Assembly: GCF_030811685.1 (NCBI RefSeq)
Contig: NZ_JAUSRF010000004.1
Coordinates: forward strand, 310,001 to 374,000
Direction: 5' to 3'
Origin: Neorhizobium huautlense
Lineage (GTDB): Bacteria > Pseudomonadota > Alphaproteobacteria > Rhizobiales > Rhizobiaceae
Length of the DNA: 64,000 nucleotides
Below, in pieces: positions 9,703 through 18,235 of this stretch. How positions within the stretch are numbered: position 1 is the stretch's first letter; each line of letters starts with the position of its first letter. The notes under the pieces are model-generated. The model worked only from the letters and a program-made list of their open reading frames with translations. It did not search any database and was not told where the DNA came from. The position numbers and the translations under genes are program-made.

Positions 9703-10836
9703 TCAGGCTGGAATTTTCACCGTCTCCGACGGCAGGCCGGGACGGGAAACAGGGTCGCCCGAAGGCGTATTGAACAGGAACAGCGTCTCCGCCGGCACGA
9801 ACACGGTAACCGGCTGGCCGGGCGGAAAAGCGCGGTCGGCATCGGCCATGATCTCGCGATCGCCGACCTTGACCGCATGGCGCCAATGGCCACCGGGATA
9901 GGACACCGCCATCACCTCACCGAAGAAGCGCGCGCCGGGCTCTGTCGCGGGCGTATCGATATCCGTCAGCCGTGCCGCTTCCGGCCGGAACCGCGCCTCG
10001 ACGGCACCGCTTTCCAGAGCGCGTCCGGCAACCGGCACCGAACCGCCCTCGCCCGCAGAGCCCGGCTGCAGGACAAAAGTTTCCCCGTCGCGAACACCGT
10101 CGAGTTCAAGCAGATTTTCCGCCCCCATGAAGGCGGCGACGAAGGAGGATGCCGGCCGGTTATAAACCTCTTCCGGCGAACCCTGCTGGGCGATGCGGCC
10201 GCCATCAAGAATGACGATCCGGTCGGCCATCACCATCGCCTCTTCGCGATCGTGGGTGACGTGCACGGCAGTGATACCAAGCCGCTTCTGCAAGGCGCGC
10301 AGCTCATGGCGAACGCTGAGGCGGATACGCGCATCAAGGTTGGAAAGCGGCTCGTCGAGCAGCAAAATTTCCGGGTCGATGGCAAGTGCGCGACCGAGCG
10401 CCACACGCTGCCGCTGACCACCGGAAAGATTGGCGGGTTTGCGCTCCTCAAGACCGGAAAGCCCCAGAAGCTCGGCCATTTCGGAAACCCGGCGGGCAAT
10501 CTCGTCGCGGGCGACACCGCGAAGCCGCAGGCCGTAACCGATATTCTGCGCCACGGTCATATGCGGCCACAGCGCGTAGGATTGGAAAACCAGCGCCATG
10601 CCGCGTTTGTCGGGCTGATGGCGGGTGATGTCGCGGCCATTGACAGCCACCTGTCCGTCGGACGGTTCGATGAAACCGGCGATGACACGCAGAAGCGTGG
10701 TCTTGCCGCAGCCGGAAGAGCCCAGCAACGCCACGAACTCACCCTTGCCGATCGAAAGATCGATATCCTTCAGGACCCGCGTCTGGCCATAACGGCTGGC
10801 CACGCCACGCAGTTGAAGAAACCCGTCACCACTCAT
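9703..10836 (-). CDS. ABC transporter ATP-binding protein with TOBE domain
   Basis: 377-aa ATPase of the PotA/FbpC/UgpC group. Walker [12 protein letters not shown] (about 39), Q-loop FQSYALWPH, signature LSGGQRQR, Walker B ILLLDEPLS and the switch His in HVTHDREEA are all intact, and a C-terminal TOBE-like region follows from about residue 250. First gene of the operon that continues with binding protein, two permeases and LacI regulator. I chose ATG 10836 (MSGDGF), since GTG 10854 would start inside the inverted repeat that looks like the operator. Confidence 0.92.
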   Translation of the reverse strand: MSGDGFLQLRGVASRYGQTRVLKDIDLSIGKGEFVALLGSSGCGKTTLLRVIAGFIEPSDGQVAVNGRDITRHQPDKRGMALVFQSYALWPHMTVAQNIGYGLRLRGVARDEIARRVSEMAELLGLSGLEERKPANLSGGQRQRVALGRALAIDPEILLLDEPLSNLDARIRLSVRHELRALQKRLGITAVHVTHDREEAMVMADRIVILDGGRIAQQGSPEEVYNRPASSFVAAFMGAENLLELDGVRDGETFVLQPGSAGEGGSVPVAGRALESGAVEARFRPEAARLTDIDTPATEPGARFFGEVMAVSYPGGHWRHAVKVGDREIMADADRAFPPGQPVTVFVPAETLFLFNTPSGDPVSRPGLPSETVKIPA

Positions 10837-10847
10837 ACCATGCCCCC

Positions 10848-10865
10848 ATTGCACAGGCGTGCAAT
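10848..10865. promoter_or_regulatory. Candidate LacI-family operator
   Basis: ATTGCAC-AGGC-GTGCAAT is an 18-bp inverted repeat with perfect 7-base arms, 12 bases upstream of the ATPase start, the first gene of the operon that ends with a LacI-type regulator. Even spacing and size fit LacI-family operators. Binding by that regulator is inferred. Confidence 0.6.
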
Positions 10866-11066
10866 CACTATGGAAGCTTCTCTAGAGGGCGTTCTTTACA
10901 GGCGTATGACACTCGCTCGGTATAGAGCCGTGACCGTGCCTGAGTGGACGTCACAATGGGTGCGAGACATCCGACAATTGGACGTGATCATTGATTTGCC
11001 GGGCGTCGGCACTGATGCAGCAGGGCAACACCATCCCCACATAACCCGTCAGAAACCAGGGGAGCG

Positions 11067-11092
11067 GGAACCGCGACAAGGCGATCGTCGTT
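11067..11092 (+). promoter_or_regulatory. EcfG-type promoter
   Basis: GGAAC (11067-11071), 17 bases, CGTT (11089-11092): an exact match to the alphaproteobacterial general stress sigma factor consensus. It ends 28 bases before the start of the 41-aa membrane protein gene. The 200 bases before it (10866-11066) show no gene or other signal. Confidence 0.82.
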
Positions 11093-11120
11093 TTCCGCTT
11101 ACCTATCAAGGAGTTTTTGC

Positions 11121-11246
11121 ATGCGCATTGTATTCGTGATCATGGTCGCATCGGTGCTGGGCATTCTCGGCCTGAAATATGCCGACAACACACTGGGCAA
11201 CGACATTGTCGCAACCCCGGAACAGATGGCCGGCGTCGACAACTAG
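11121..11246 (+). CDS. 41-aa single-pass membrane small protein
   Basis: Short gene encoding MRIVFVIMVASVLGILGLKY followed by a polar tail ending in GVDN. Residues 3-19 form one hydrophobic segment, so it is a membrane-anchored or exported small protein with the tail probably in the periplasm. AAGGAG lies 7 bases upstream of ATG 11121, an EcfG-type promoter 28 bases upstream, and a terminator just after. These three signals make it convincing despite its size. Function unknown; general stress response by context. Confidence 0.75.
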   Translation: MRIVFVIMVASVLGILGLKYADNTLGNDIVATPEQMAGVDN

Positions 11247-11269
11247 GCTGAAGAAAACTCCGTATATCA

Positions 11270-11306
11270 AAAAGGCCGCAGCGGTTTGTCCGCGCGGCCT
11301 TTCTTT
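11270..11306. terminator. Bidirectional rho-independent terminator
   Basis: AAAGGCCGC (11271-11279) pairs with GCGGCCTTT (11294-11302), preceded by an A-run and followed by CTTTT. It serves the 41-aa gene on the plus strand and putA on the minus strand. Confidence 0.85.
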
Positions 11307-11325
11307 TGGACAGTCCCGCTGAAGA

Positions 11326-14300
11326 CTATCCGATCGACATCAGGCTGGCATTGCCGCCGGCCGCTGCCGTGTTGGTGGAGATCGACACTTCTTCCAGCAG
11401 CCAGTTAAGGCAATAGGCTTCCGGATCGGCAATGAGCGCCTCCGTCGTTGCCGACTGCACCAGAACCAGCGGTCCCGGCATCGCGGCAATCGCCTTGTTC
11501 AGCCTCTTCAGCCGCTCGGCATCGCCTTCCACCAGCGCACCGGCATAAGGCCCCTGCCCGGCCCAGTCCTTTGCCCAGGTCACACGTGCCGCAACCGAGG
11601 CCGGCAGCTTGGAAAGCGCATCACGCAGACCGCTTTCCTCGTCGATGACCACCGTATTGCCGGTCGCAAGTGCGGCACCCAGCTGCCAGAACAAACCACC
11701 CTTGGTCTGCGGCAGAAGCAGGATGCGGCCACGCGGATGCAAGCCGTAGAGATTGCGCTCACCCACCGGTCCCGGCAGTTCCTGTTCCAGCCCGAGAGCC
11801 GACGTGCTTGCCAGCGTGCGCACCACTTCCGCCGCATCGCTCTCGCCGCTTTCATCGAGGAAGCGCGCGAAATCGGCGGTCGCCTCGTCGCGATGCACCG
11901 AGCTCAGCTGCGGCGGCACCGGCGGCACGCTGACCAGACGGCCGAGATAAAGCGGTCCGCCCGCCTTCGGGCCCGTGCCGGACAATCCGCGTCCGCCAAA
12001 CGGCTGAACGCCGACAACAGCACCGATGACGTTGCGGTTGACGTAAAGATTGCCGGCCTTCACGCGGCTGGTCACGTGCGCGATGGTTTCGTCGAGACGT
12101 GTGTGAAGACCGAAGGTCAGGCCGTAACCGGTACCGTTGATCTGGTCGATCAGCTTGTCGAGATCGGCGCGGCGATACCGGATGACGTGTAGGACGGGGC
12201 CGAACACTTCGCGTTTGAGATCGGCGAGCGACGGCAGTTCGATGATCGTCGGCGCCACGAATGTACCGGCCTTGGTGGCATCGCCGAGCGCGATCTGCTC
12301 CACCTTGCGGCCAAGCGCGCGCATGGCTTCGATATGCGCCTCGATATTGCCCTTGGCTTCCGCCGTGATGACCGGACCGATATCGGCAGACAATGTGTCG
12401 GTGCGGCCAATGTTCAGCTCGTGCAACGCGCCCTTGAGCATGGCCAGAATACGGTCGGCGACATCCTCCTGCAGGCAGAGCACGCGCAGCGCCGAGCAAC
12501 GCTGACCGGCACTGTCGAAGGCCGAGGCGATGACGTCGGCGACCACCTGTTCTGCCAGCGCCGAGGAATCGACGATCATGGCGTTCTGGCCGCCGGTTTC
12601 GGCGATCAGCGGGATCGGGCGGCCGGAGGTAGATACGCGATCGGCCAGCTGTTTCTGGATCAGCCGCGCCACTTCCGTCGAGCCGGTGAACATCACGCCG
12701 GCCACTTCAGACGCACCGACGAGTGCCGCACCGATCCGCCCGTCACCGGGCAGGAATTGCAGCGCCTCCAGCGGAATGCCGGCCTCGCGCAGAATACGCA
12801 CGCCCTCTGCGGCGATCAGCGGTGTTTCTTCAGCAGGTTTTGCCAGAACCGGATTACCGGCAACGAGGGCTGCTGCCACCTGACCGGTAAAGATCGCCAG
12901 CGGAAAATTCCACGGGCTGATGCAGACGATCGGCCCGAGCGGCGCATGCGCCGGTCCCAATGTGCGGCGGGTCTGCTGCGCGTAATAACGCAGGAAATCG
13001 ATGGCCTCGCGCACTTCGGCAATGGCGTTGGCCATGGATTTGCCGGCCTCGCGCATGACCAGACTGAGCAGGCCCGGCATTTCCGCCTGCATCAGGTCGG
13101 CGGCGCGTTCCAGGCATTCGGCACGCTCGACCGGGGAAACGGCTGCCCAGCTTGCGGCGGCAGCGGCAGCGCGGGCGACCGCGTTGCGTGCCTCTTCCTC
13201 GGTCGCTTCCGTCACAGTGCCGACCGTATCGCGATGATCACCCGGATTGCGCACCGGCTGCGGCGCGCCGGACGCTTCCGAACCGATCAGTTGCGGAACG
13301 GCACGCCATTCCATCGCCGCACCCTGCTTCACCGAAGCCGAGACGGAAGCCAGCACATCCTCGTTGGACAAGTCGATCCCCGCCGAATTCTTGCGGGCAG
13401 CACCAAAGAGGTCTTCCGGCAGCGCGATCCGATCATGGCCGGCACCCGGCTCGACCATGGCGTTGACCACATCCACCGGATCGGCAATCAGCTCATCGAC
13501 CGAGACAAGCGGGTCGCCGATGCGGTTGACGAAGGAGGAGTTCGCGCCGTTTTCCAGCAGGCGGCGAACGAGATAGGCCAGCAGCGTTTCATGCGTACCG
13601 ACGGGCGCATAGATGCGCGCCGGACGGCCGAGATTTTTGGCGCCGACCACTTCTTCGTAAAGCGGTTCGCCCATGCCATGCAGGCACTGGAACTCGTATT
13701 TGCCGATCTGAAAATCGGAACCGGCGAGATGATAGATGGTCGCCAGCGACTGCGCATTGTGGGTGGCGAATTGCGGAAAAACATAATCCGTCGCCGCCAG
13801 CAGCTTTTTGGCGCAGGCGATATAGGAAACGTCCGTATGCACCTTGCGGGTAAACACCGGGAAACCGTCGAGACCATCCAGCTGCGCCCGCTTGATCTCG
13901 GCATCCCAATAGGCCCCCTTCACCAGACGCACCATAATCCGGTGCTTTGAGCGACGCGCCAGATCGATGATGAAATCAAGCACGAAGGGGCAGCGCTTGC
14001 CATAAGCCTGCACCACAAAACCGATGCCATCCCAGCCGGCCAGATCCGGGTCGAGGCAGAGCCCTTCCAACAGGTCCAGCGAAAGCTCCAGCCGGTCGGC
14101 TTCCTCGGCATCGATATTGAGGCCGATATTGTAGGATTTGGCGATCGCCGCCAGCGCCTTCACCTTCGGCAGAAGCTCGTCCATCACACGGGCGGCCTGC
14201 GCGCGAACATAACGCGGATGCAACGCCGACAGTTTGATCGAAATACCCGGACCTTCATAGATGCCGCGCCCGGCAGAGGCCTTGCCGATCGCATGAATGG

Positions 14301-15054
14301 CGGTCTCGTAATCGCGGTAATAACGCTCGGCATCCGCAGCCGTCGTCGCAGCCTCCCCAAGCATGTCGTAGGAATAGGCAAAGCCCTTTTCTTCCATGAC
14401 CTTCGAGCGCTTCAAGGCTTCCGCGATCGTCTCCCCGGTCACGAACTGCTCGCCCATCATGCGCATTGCCATATCGACGCCACGGCGGATCACCGGTTCG
14501 CCGCAGCGGGCGATCAGACGGGTCAGCGCTGCCGTCAGGCTGCGATCATTGACGGTGGCGGTCAGCTTGCCGGTGACCACGAGGCCCCAGGTTGCGGCAT
14601 TGACGAACAGCGAACGCCCGCCGCCGACATGCGACTTCCAGTCGCCATCGGAAATCTTGTCGCGGATCAGCGCATCGCGTGTCGCCGTATCCGGGATACG
14701 CAGCAGCGCCTCCGCCAGACACATCAGCGCCACGCCCTCCTGGCTGGACAGCGAATACTCCTGCACCAGCCCCTCGACGCCGGAACCGCGATGTTTTGCG
14801 CGAAGCGAAGTGATCAGTTTGCGCGCGGTGTTTTTTGCCTTGGCGCTCAGCTCGTCCGAAAGGGTTGCGGCTTCAAGAAGCGGCGCCACGCATTCCGCTT
14901 CCGGCCGTCGATAGGCGGCGGTAATGGCAGCGCGCAGCGGCGTCTTTTCGCTGACCGGCGACGCAAAATCCTCGAAAACCGGCTGGAACGGCAGATCCAT
15001 CTGCGTCGTCGAAACCGGTTGGGCCTCTGCTGGCTGTTCCACTCTGTCTGCCAT
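11326..15054 (-). CDS. putA: Bifunctional proline dehydrogenase / P5C dehydrogenase PutA
   Basis: 1242-aa enzyme that oxidises proline to glutamate in two steps. N-terminal proline dehydrogenase barrel (FAD) includes RLVKGAYWDAEIKRAQ near 381. The aldehyde dehydrogenase domain carries the Glu in IAETGGQNAM (about 818) and the catalytic Cys in GQRCSALRVL (about 852). The roughly 200-residue C-terminal extension fits the longer PutA types. There is no ribbon-helix-helix DNA-binding domain at the N-terminus, unlike enterobacterial PutA, so it is not a self-repressor; the divergent putR does that job. ATG 15054 is preceded by GAGGAC. Confidence 0.98.
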   Translation of the reverse strand: MADRVEQPAEAQPVSTTQMDLPFQPVFEDFASPVSEKTPLRAAITAAYRRPEAECVAPLLEAATLSDELSAKAKNTARKLITSLRAKHRGSGVEGLVQEYSLSSQEGVALMCLAEALLRIPDTATRDALIRDKISDGDWKSHVGGGRSLFVNAATWGLVVTGKLTATVNDRSLTAALTRLIARCGEPVIRRGVDMAMRMMGEQFVTGETIAEALKRSKVMEEKGFAYSYDMLGEAATTAADAERYYRDYETAIHAIGKASAGRGIYEGPGISIKLSALHPRYVRAQAARVMDELLPKVKALAAIAKSYNIGLNIDAEEADRLELSLDLLEGLCLDPDLAGWDGIGFVVQAYGKRCPFVLDFIIDLARRSKHRIMVRLVKGAYWDAEIKRAQLDGLDGFPVFTRKVHTDVSYIACAKKLLAATDYVFPQFATHNAQSLATIYHLAGSDFQIGKYEFQCLHGMGEPLYEEVVGAKNLGRPARIYAPVGTHETLLAYLVRRLLENGANSSFVNRIGDPLVSVDELIADPVDVVNAMVEPGAGHDRIALPEDLFGAARKNSAGIDLSNEDVLASVSASVKQGAAMEWRAVPQLIGSEASGAPQPVRNPGDHRDTVGTVTEATEEEARNAVARAAAAAASWAAVSPVERAECLERAADLMQAEMPGLLSLVMREAGKSMANAIAEVREAIDFLRYYAQQTRRTLGPAHAPLGPIVCISPWNFPLAIFTGQVAAALVAGNPVLAKPAEETPLIAAEGVRILREAGIPLEALQFLPGDGRIGAALVGASEVAGVMFTGSTEVARLIQKQLADRVSTSGRPIPLIAETGGQNAMIVDSSALAEQVVADVIASAFDSAGQRCSALRVLCLQEDVADRILAMLKGALHELNIGRTDTLSADIGPVITAEAKGNIEAHIEAMRALGRKVEQIALGDATKAGTFVAPTIIELPSLADLKREVFGPVLHVIRYRRADLDKLIDQINGTGYGLTFGLHTRLDETIAHVTSRVKAGNLYVNRNVIGAVVGVQPFGGRGLSGTGPKAGGPLYLGRLVSVPPVPPQLSSVHRDEATADFARFLDESGESDAAEVVRTLASTSALGLEQELPGPVGERNLYGLHPRGRILLLPQTKGGLFWQLGAALATGNTVVIDEESGLRDALSKLPASVAARVTWAKDWAGQGPYAGALVEGDAERLKRLNKAIAAMPGPLVLVQSATTEALIADPEAYCLNWLLEEVSISTNTAAAGGNASLMSIG

Positions 15055-15129
15055 TGCGATGTCCTCATCTGGGCTGCGGCATCACACGTGCCGCTTTCCT
15101 GCTGAATATCATCTTCTCAAATCATCATG

Positions 15130-15148
15130 CTGACTTGAATACGGTCAG
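15130..15148. promoter_or_regulatory. Inverted repeat in putA-putR intergenic region
   Basis: CTGAC and GTCAG arms separated by 9 bases lie between the divergent putA and putR starts. PutR-type Lrp regulators bind this kind of region; the specific site is a guess from symmetry and position. Confidence 0.4.
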
Positions 15149-15195
15149 TTTCTGGTGTTTTTCTCTTTTATCAGGCCACTTGAAAGTCAAAATAC

Positions 15196-15666
15196 ATGGC
15201 AAAAGCCACGATCGCTGGTGAACTCGACGCTTTCGACCGCAAGATCGTCGATGCGCTGGCAGATGACGGCCGCATGTCGATCACCGATCTCTCCGAAAAG
15301 GTCGGCCTTTCCAAGACCCCCTGCCAGATTCGCCTGAAGCGTCTCGTCGACGAAGGTTATATCACAGGCTTCCGCGCCACGCTGAACCCACAAAAGTTCG
15401 GGCTCGATCACATTGCCTTCACCGAGGTCAAGTTGTCGGATACGCGCGAGAAGGCGCTTGATGAATTCAACACGGCGGTGAAGAAGCTGCGCGAGGTGGA
15501 GGAATGCCACATGATCGCCGGCTCCTTCGATTATCTTTTGAAAGTCCGCACCGCCGATATCCGCCGATACCGCATCGTGCTGGGTGAGAAGATTTCCGCC
15601 CTGCCCCATGTCGCCAGCACCTCCACTTTTGTCGTCATGCAGTCGGTGAAGGACAAGGGTTTCTGA
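15196..15666 (+). CDS. putR: Lrp/AsnC-family activator of putA
   Basis: 156-aa regulator with an N-terminal winged helix-turn-helix (about residues 10-60: FDRKIVDALADDGRMSITD, LSEKVGLSKTPCQIRLKRL) and a C-terminal RAM effector domain (VEECHMIAGSFDYLLKVRT). Divergent from putA with 141 bases between. In Agrobacterium the Lrp-type PutR is known to activate putA in response to proline, and the arrangement here is the same. Confidence 0.93.
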   Translation: MAKATIAGELDAFDRKIVDALADDGRMSITDLSEKVGLSKTPCQIRLKRLVDEGYITGFRATLNPQKFGLDHIAFTEVKLSDTREKALDEFNTAVKKLREVEECHMIAGSFDYLLKVRTADIRRYRIVLGEKISALPHVASTSTFVVMQSVKDKGF

Positions 15667-15679
15667 TCCCCATACGGAA

Positions 15680-15707
15680 AGACCGTCATCGGTTAAGATG
15701 ACGGTCT
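15680..15707. terminator. Hairpin after putR, likely terminator
   Basis: Perfect 11-bp stem (15680-15690 with 15697-15707, AGACCGTCATC) and a GGTTAA loop, 13 bases after the putR stop. No U-run follows, so it may be a weak or bidirectional terminator between convergent genes. Confidence 0.5.
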
Positions 15708-15746
15708 GCCTGCACATTCAGATTCCTGGCAAATCCCTGGTCGCCG

Positions 15747-15920
15747 TCAGAAGATGGCGCTGCCGGCCATCAGCGCCAGCACGAGGAAGATCAGGAAGAT
15801 CACCAGCGCGATGTAGAACAGCAGCTTGGCGATACCGGCTGTCGCCGCGGAAATCCCCGAAAACCCGAGAAAGCCGGAGATAAGGGAGATGACGAGGAAG
15901 ATGAGAGCCCATTTCAGCAT
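15747..15920 (-). CDS. DUF1328 small membrane protein
   Basis: 57-aa protein beginning [19 protein letters not shown] with two hydrophobic segments (about 2-20 and 30-54) and the family feature [16 protein letters not shown] between them. DUF1328 (YtjA-like) proteins are small inner membrane proteins of unknown function, often stress-induced. AAGGACG precedes ATG 15920, and an EcfG-type promoter lies 32 bases upstream. Convergent with putR. Confidence 0.9.
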   Translation of the reverse strand: MLKWALIFLVISLISGFLGFSGISAATAGIAKLLFYIALVIFLIFLVLALMAGSAIF

Positions 15921-15951
15921 GGATTTCGTCCTTAGTGTTCAATGGCCTGAC

Positions 15952-15977
15952 AACGGATAAACAACCATCGCGGTTCC
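15952..15977 (-). promoter_or_regulatory. EcfG-type promoter
   Basis: On the minus strand GGAAC (15973-15977), 17 bases, CGTT (15952-15955), 32 bases before the DUF1328 start. Exact consensus match. Confidence 0.82.
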
Positions 15978-16147
15978 ATCGGCGCCCCGCCCGATCAAAG
16001 AAAAAACACCAAAAATCTCGATAGCCGCGAGTGTTTCACACCGCCACACTTACCACTGGTAAACCATAGATGTGTGCCAGACTTGATCATCCCACGGCCC
16101 GCCAACATAATGGCTCTCTAATATAAAAGAGATCGGCGATCCGAGGG

Positions 16148-16387
16148 ATGAAAACGATAAACACCAGCGCCCAGGCCATCGCGAAACCGCCGCTCTCTCC
16201 ACCCGACATATCGCTTGTCGAGCGCGCGTTCATGCGCTCGCTCAACATACTCCACCTGTCTACGCGCGACCCTGAAGCCGTCCGTCTGGCCGCATTGGCG
16301 ATCCACCTTTTCCAGACTGGCCTGCATGATGAGGATCTTCTGCGTCGCGCGCTTCTCGAGGCTGGTGAGCAGCGGGACGGGCATTAG
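16148..16387 (+). CDS. Small hypothetical protein
   Basis: 79 aa. The C-terminal half (VERAFMRSLNILHLSTRDPEAVRLAALAIHLF...) is amphipathic helix-rich, without signal peptide or membrane segment. I do not recognise a family. The GAGGG ribosome-like sequence touches the ATG directly, which is poor spacing, so the start or the gene itself is uncertain. Confidence 0.45.
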   Translation: MKTINTSAQAIAKPPLSPPDISLVERAFMRSLNILHLSTRDPEAVRLAALAIHLFQTGLHDEDLLRRALLEAGEQRDGH

Positions 16388-16762
16388 GTGCGGCGCCGCC
16401 AGCCACCTCTCTCCCGTAGCGTGTCCGGCCATAAAAGATGACGTTATGAGTGAATTTACAATGAAAGGTAGCAAACACACCCTCGCACAAGCTTGATACA
16501 TTAGGGATACTGCAAGCGCGAATCTGTCACGTGTTAGGGATATGGCCGACTGCAACCCGAATGATCCGATCGAACGGAACAATCAGGTTACGAGACGGCA
16601 GACCTTATCCCTCACGGCAATTACGGACCGCAACGGCATCATTCAAAACTGCGATGCCGGATTGAACGCGGGGGGATGCCCTTCGGCAGACGACAGCGAC
16701 CGACCGGCATATCCCTATCGCCGGTCGCCATGATCCGCGCGACGGCGCGTGATGGAGGGTGA
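16388..16762. other. Intergenic region before the secretion operon
   Basis: 375 bases with no gene I can support. It holds two direct copies of TTAGGGATA (16501-16509 and 16534-16542, 33 bases apart, near three helical turns), which could be an activator binding pair for the secretion operon, and GGAGG at 16753 serving the next gene. Confidence 0.4.
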
Positions 16763-18235
16763 ATGTTCGGACGGCTCTGGGGAAGGCCGACTGCTCTTGT
16801 ATTGCTTGGATGTTGGACTTTGACTTCATGCACGACCCCGAACGCGTCGCAGGACGTGGCAGAGGGTAAAAAACTCAATCAGGGCTCCGTTCAGCGCGGG
16901 TCCCTTTCGCCGTTGAGCCACGGGGAGACAGCACTGCGCGCAGATCAGCAGCAGAACCGTTCGCAGCCTGGATCGCAGGCAACAGCCTTTTCGCCGCCGC
17001 CTTCCTTCAAGAAGGGATCGCTGGAGGAAGCGGTGTTGCGCGCCGTCTCCTGGCACCCCGCCATCACCGCATCGGCCGGCCGCGTCTACCAGAGCGGACA
17101 GGAGATCGAAATCGCCCGCGCCGGTTATTACCCGAAAATCCAGGGCGGCCTCAACACCGGTTATGGCAATGGCGGTGACGGCAGTTTTCGCCCGCGCGCG
17201 ACCCTGCAGGTTTCGCAGATGGTCTATGATTTCGGCAAGGTTTCGAACTCGGTGGCGGCGGAAAAGGCCGGCGAGGAACTCAGCCATGCCGAAATGCTGG
17301 AAATGATCGACACGATCGTGCGCGAAACGACTTATGCCGTCATCGAAGTCCAGCGCTACCGCGCCATGATGGCGGTCGCCAAGGACCAGTTGGCGGGCGT
17401 CGGCGAGATCGCCAAGCTCGTCAGCCAGCGCACCGATAGCGGCGCCAGCACCCGGTCGGACAAGATCCAGGCGCAAGCGCGCGTGCAGGCTGCACAGTCT
17501 CGGGTTCTGGAAGTATCGTCCGGCCTCACCCGCTGGGAAACCACGTTGTCCGCACTCTCCGGCGTCAGCGGCCGCGTCGGCCTCAACGCCGGGCGCTCGG
17601 CCACCTTGTCGAAGGCCTGCGAAGTGATGGAACCGGACTGGCAACAGGTGCCGGGCCTGCTGCAGGCGGAAGCCGGCAAACGGGAGGCCGCCGCAAGGCT
17701 GGCGCTCAGCAAGTCGGAAATCTTCCCGACACTGCAATTGCAGGCGGATGGCAGTTACGACATTGCCGGCTCCAGCACCAACTCGCGCGTCGACAATCCC
17801 GATTTCACCGTCGGCATCAATCTCGTCGGCAATCTTTATCAGGGCGGTGCGAGTGCCGCCCGTCGCGATGCCGCCGGTTTTGCGCTGAAGGCGGCGGAAG
17901 CCTCCGCTCAAGCCGCCCGGTTCGAAGCCGGGCGCAGCCTCAACGAGGCGCGCGGACAGGTGGCGGGGCTGAAACAGCTGCTGGCATCGCTTGCCTCACG
18001 CAATGGCATGATGATCGAGACCCGCGACCTCTACCGCGAGCAATATGTGCAGCTCGGCACCCGTACCCTGCTCGATCTCCTCAATGCCGAACAGGAATTG
18101 CACACCGCCCGCTTCGACGCCGTCAACACAGAACATGATCTTCGACGGCTGGATGCGGATTGCCTGTTCAACTCCGGCATGGCGCGCAAGGCCTTCCGTT
18201 TGAATGGCACAGTGGTTCGTGGAGTAAATCTGTAA
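16763..18235 (+). CDS. TolC-like outer membrane lipoprotein of type I secretion system
   Basis: 490 aa. The N-terminus has a lipobox-like LTSC near residue 23, consistent with outer membrane lipoprotein processing. The rest is the TolC/OprM-type repeat: LEEAVLRAVSWHPAITASAG, an internal duplication from about 300, and long helical stretches. It forms the outer membrane channel for the ABC exporter and fusion protein encoded next; the downstream ATG overlaps its stop (TAATG). GGAGG lies 5 bases upstream of ATG 16763. By partner similarity it corresponds to LapE. Confidence 0.88.
   Translation: MFGRLWGRPTALVLLGCWTLTSCTTPNASQDVAEGKKLNQGSVQRGSLSPLSHGETALRADQQQNRSQPGSQATAFSPPPSFKKGSLEEAVLRAVSWHPAITASAGRVYQSGQEIEIARAGYYPKIQGGLNTGYGNGGDGSFRPRATLQVSQMVYDFGKVSNSVAAEKAGEELSHAEMLEMIDTIVRETTYAVIEVQRYRAMMAVAKDQLAGVGEIAKLVSQRTDSGASTRSDKIQAQARVQAAQSRVLEVSSGLTRWETTLSALSGVSGRVGLNAGRSATLSKACEVMEPDWQQVPGLLQAEAGKREAAARLALSKSEIFPTLQLQADGSYDIAGSSTNSRVDNPDFTVGINLVGNLYQGGASAARRDAAGFALKAAEASAQAARFEAGRSLNEARGQVAGLKQLLASLASRNGMMIETRDLYREQYVQLGTRTLLDLLNAEQELHTARFDAVNTEHDLRRLDADCLFNSGMARKAFRLNGTVVRGVNL

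Noticed and set aside
12334..13950. 538-codon open frame on the plus strand inside putA
   Set aside because: Antisense to the aldehyde dehydrogenase and proline dehydrogenase domains, which are clear on the minus strand.
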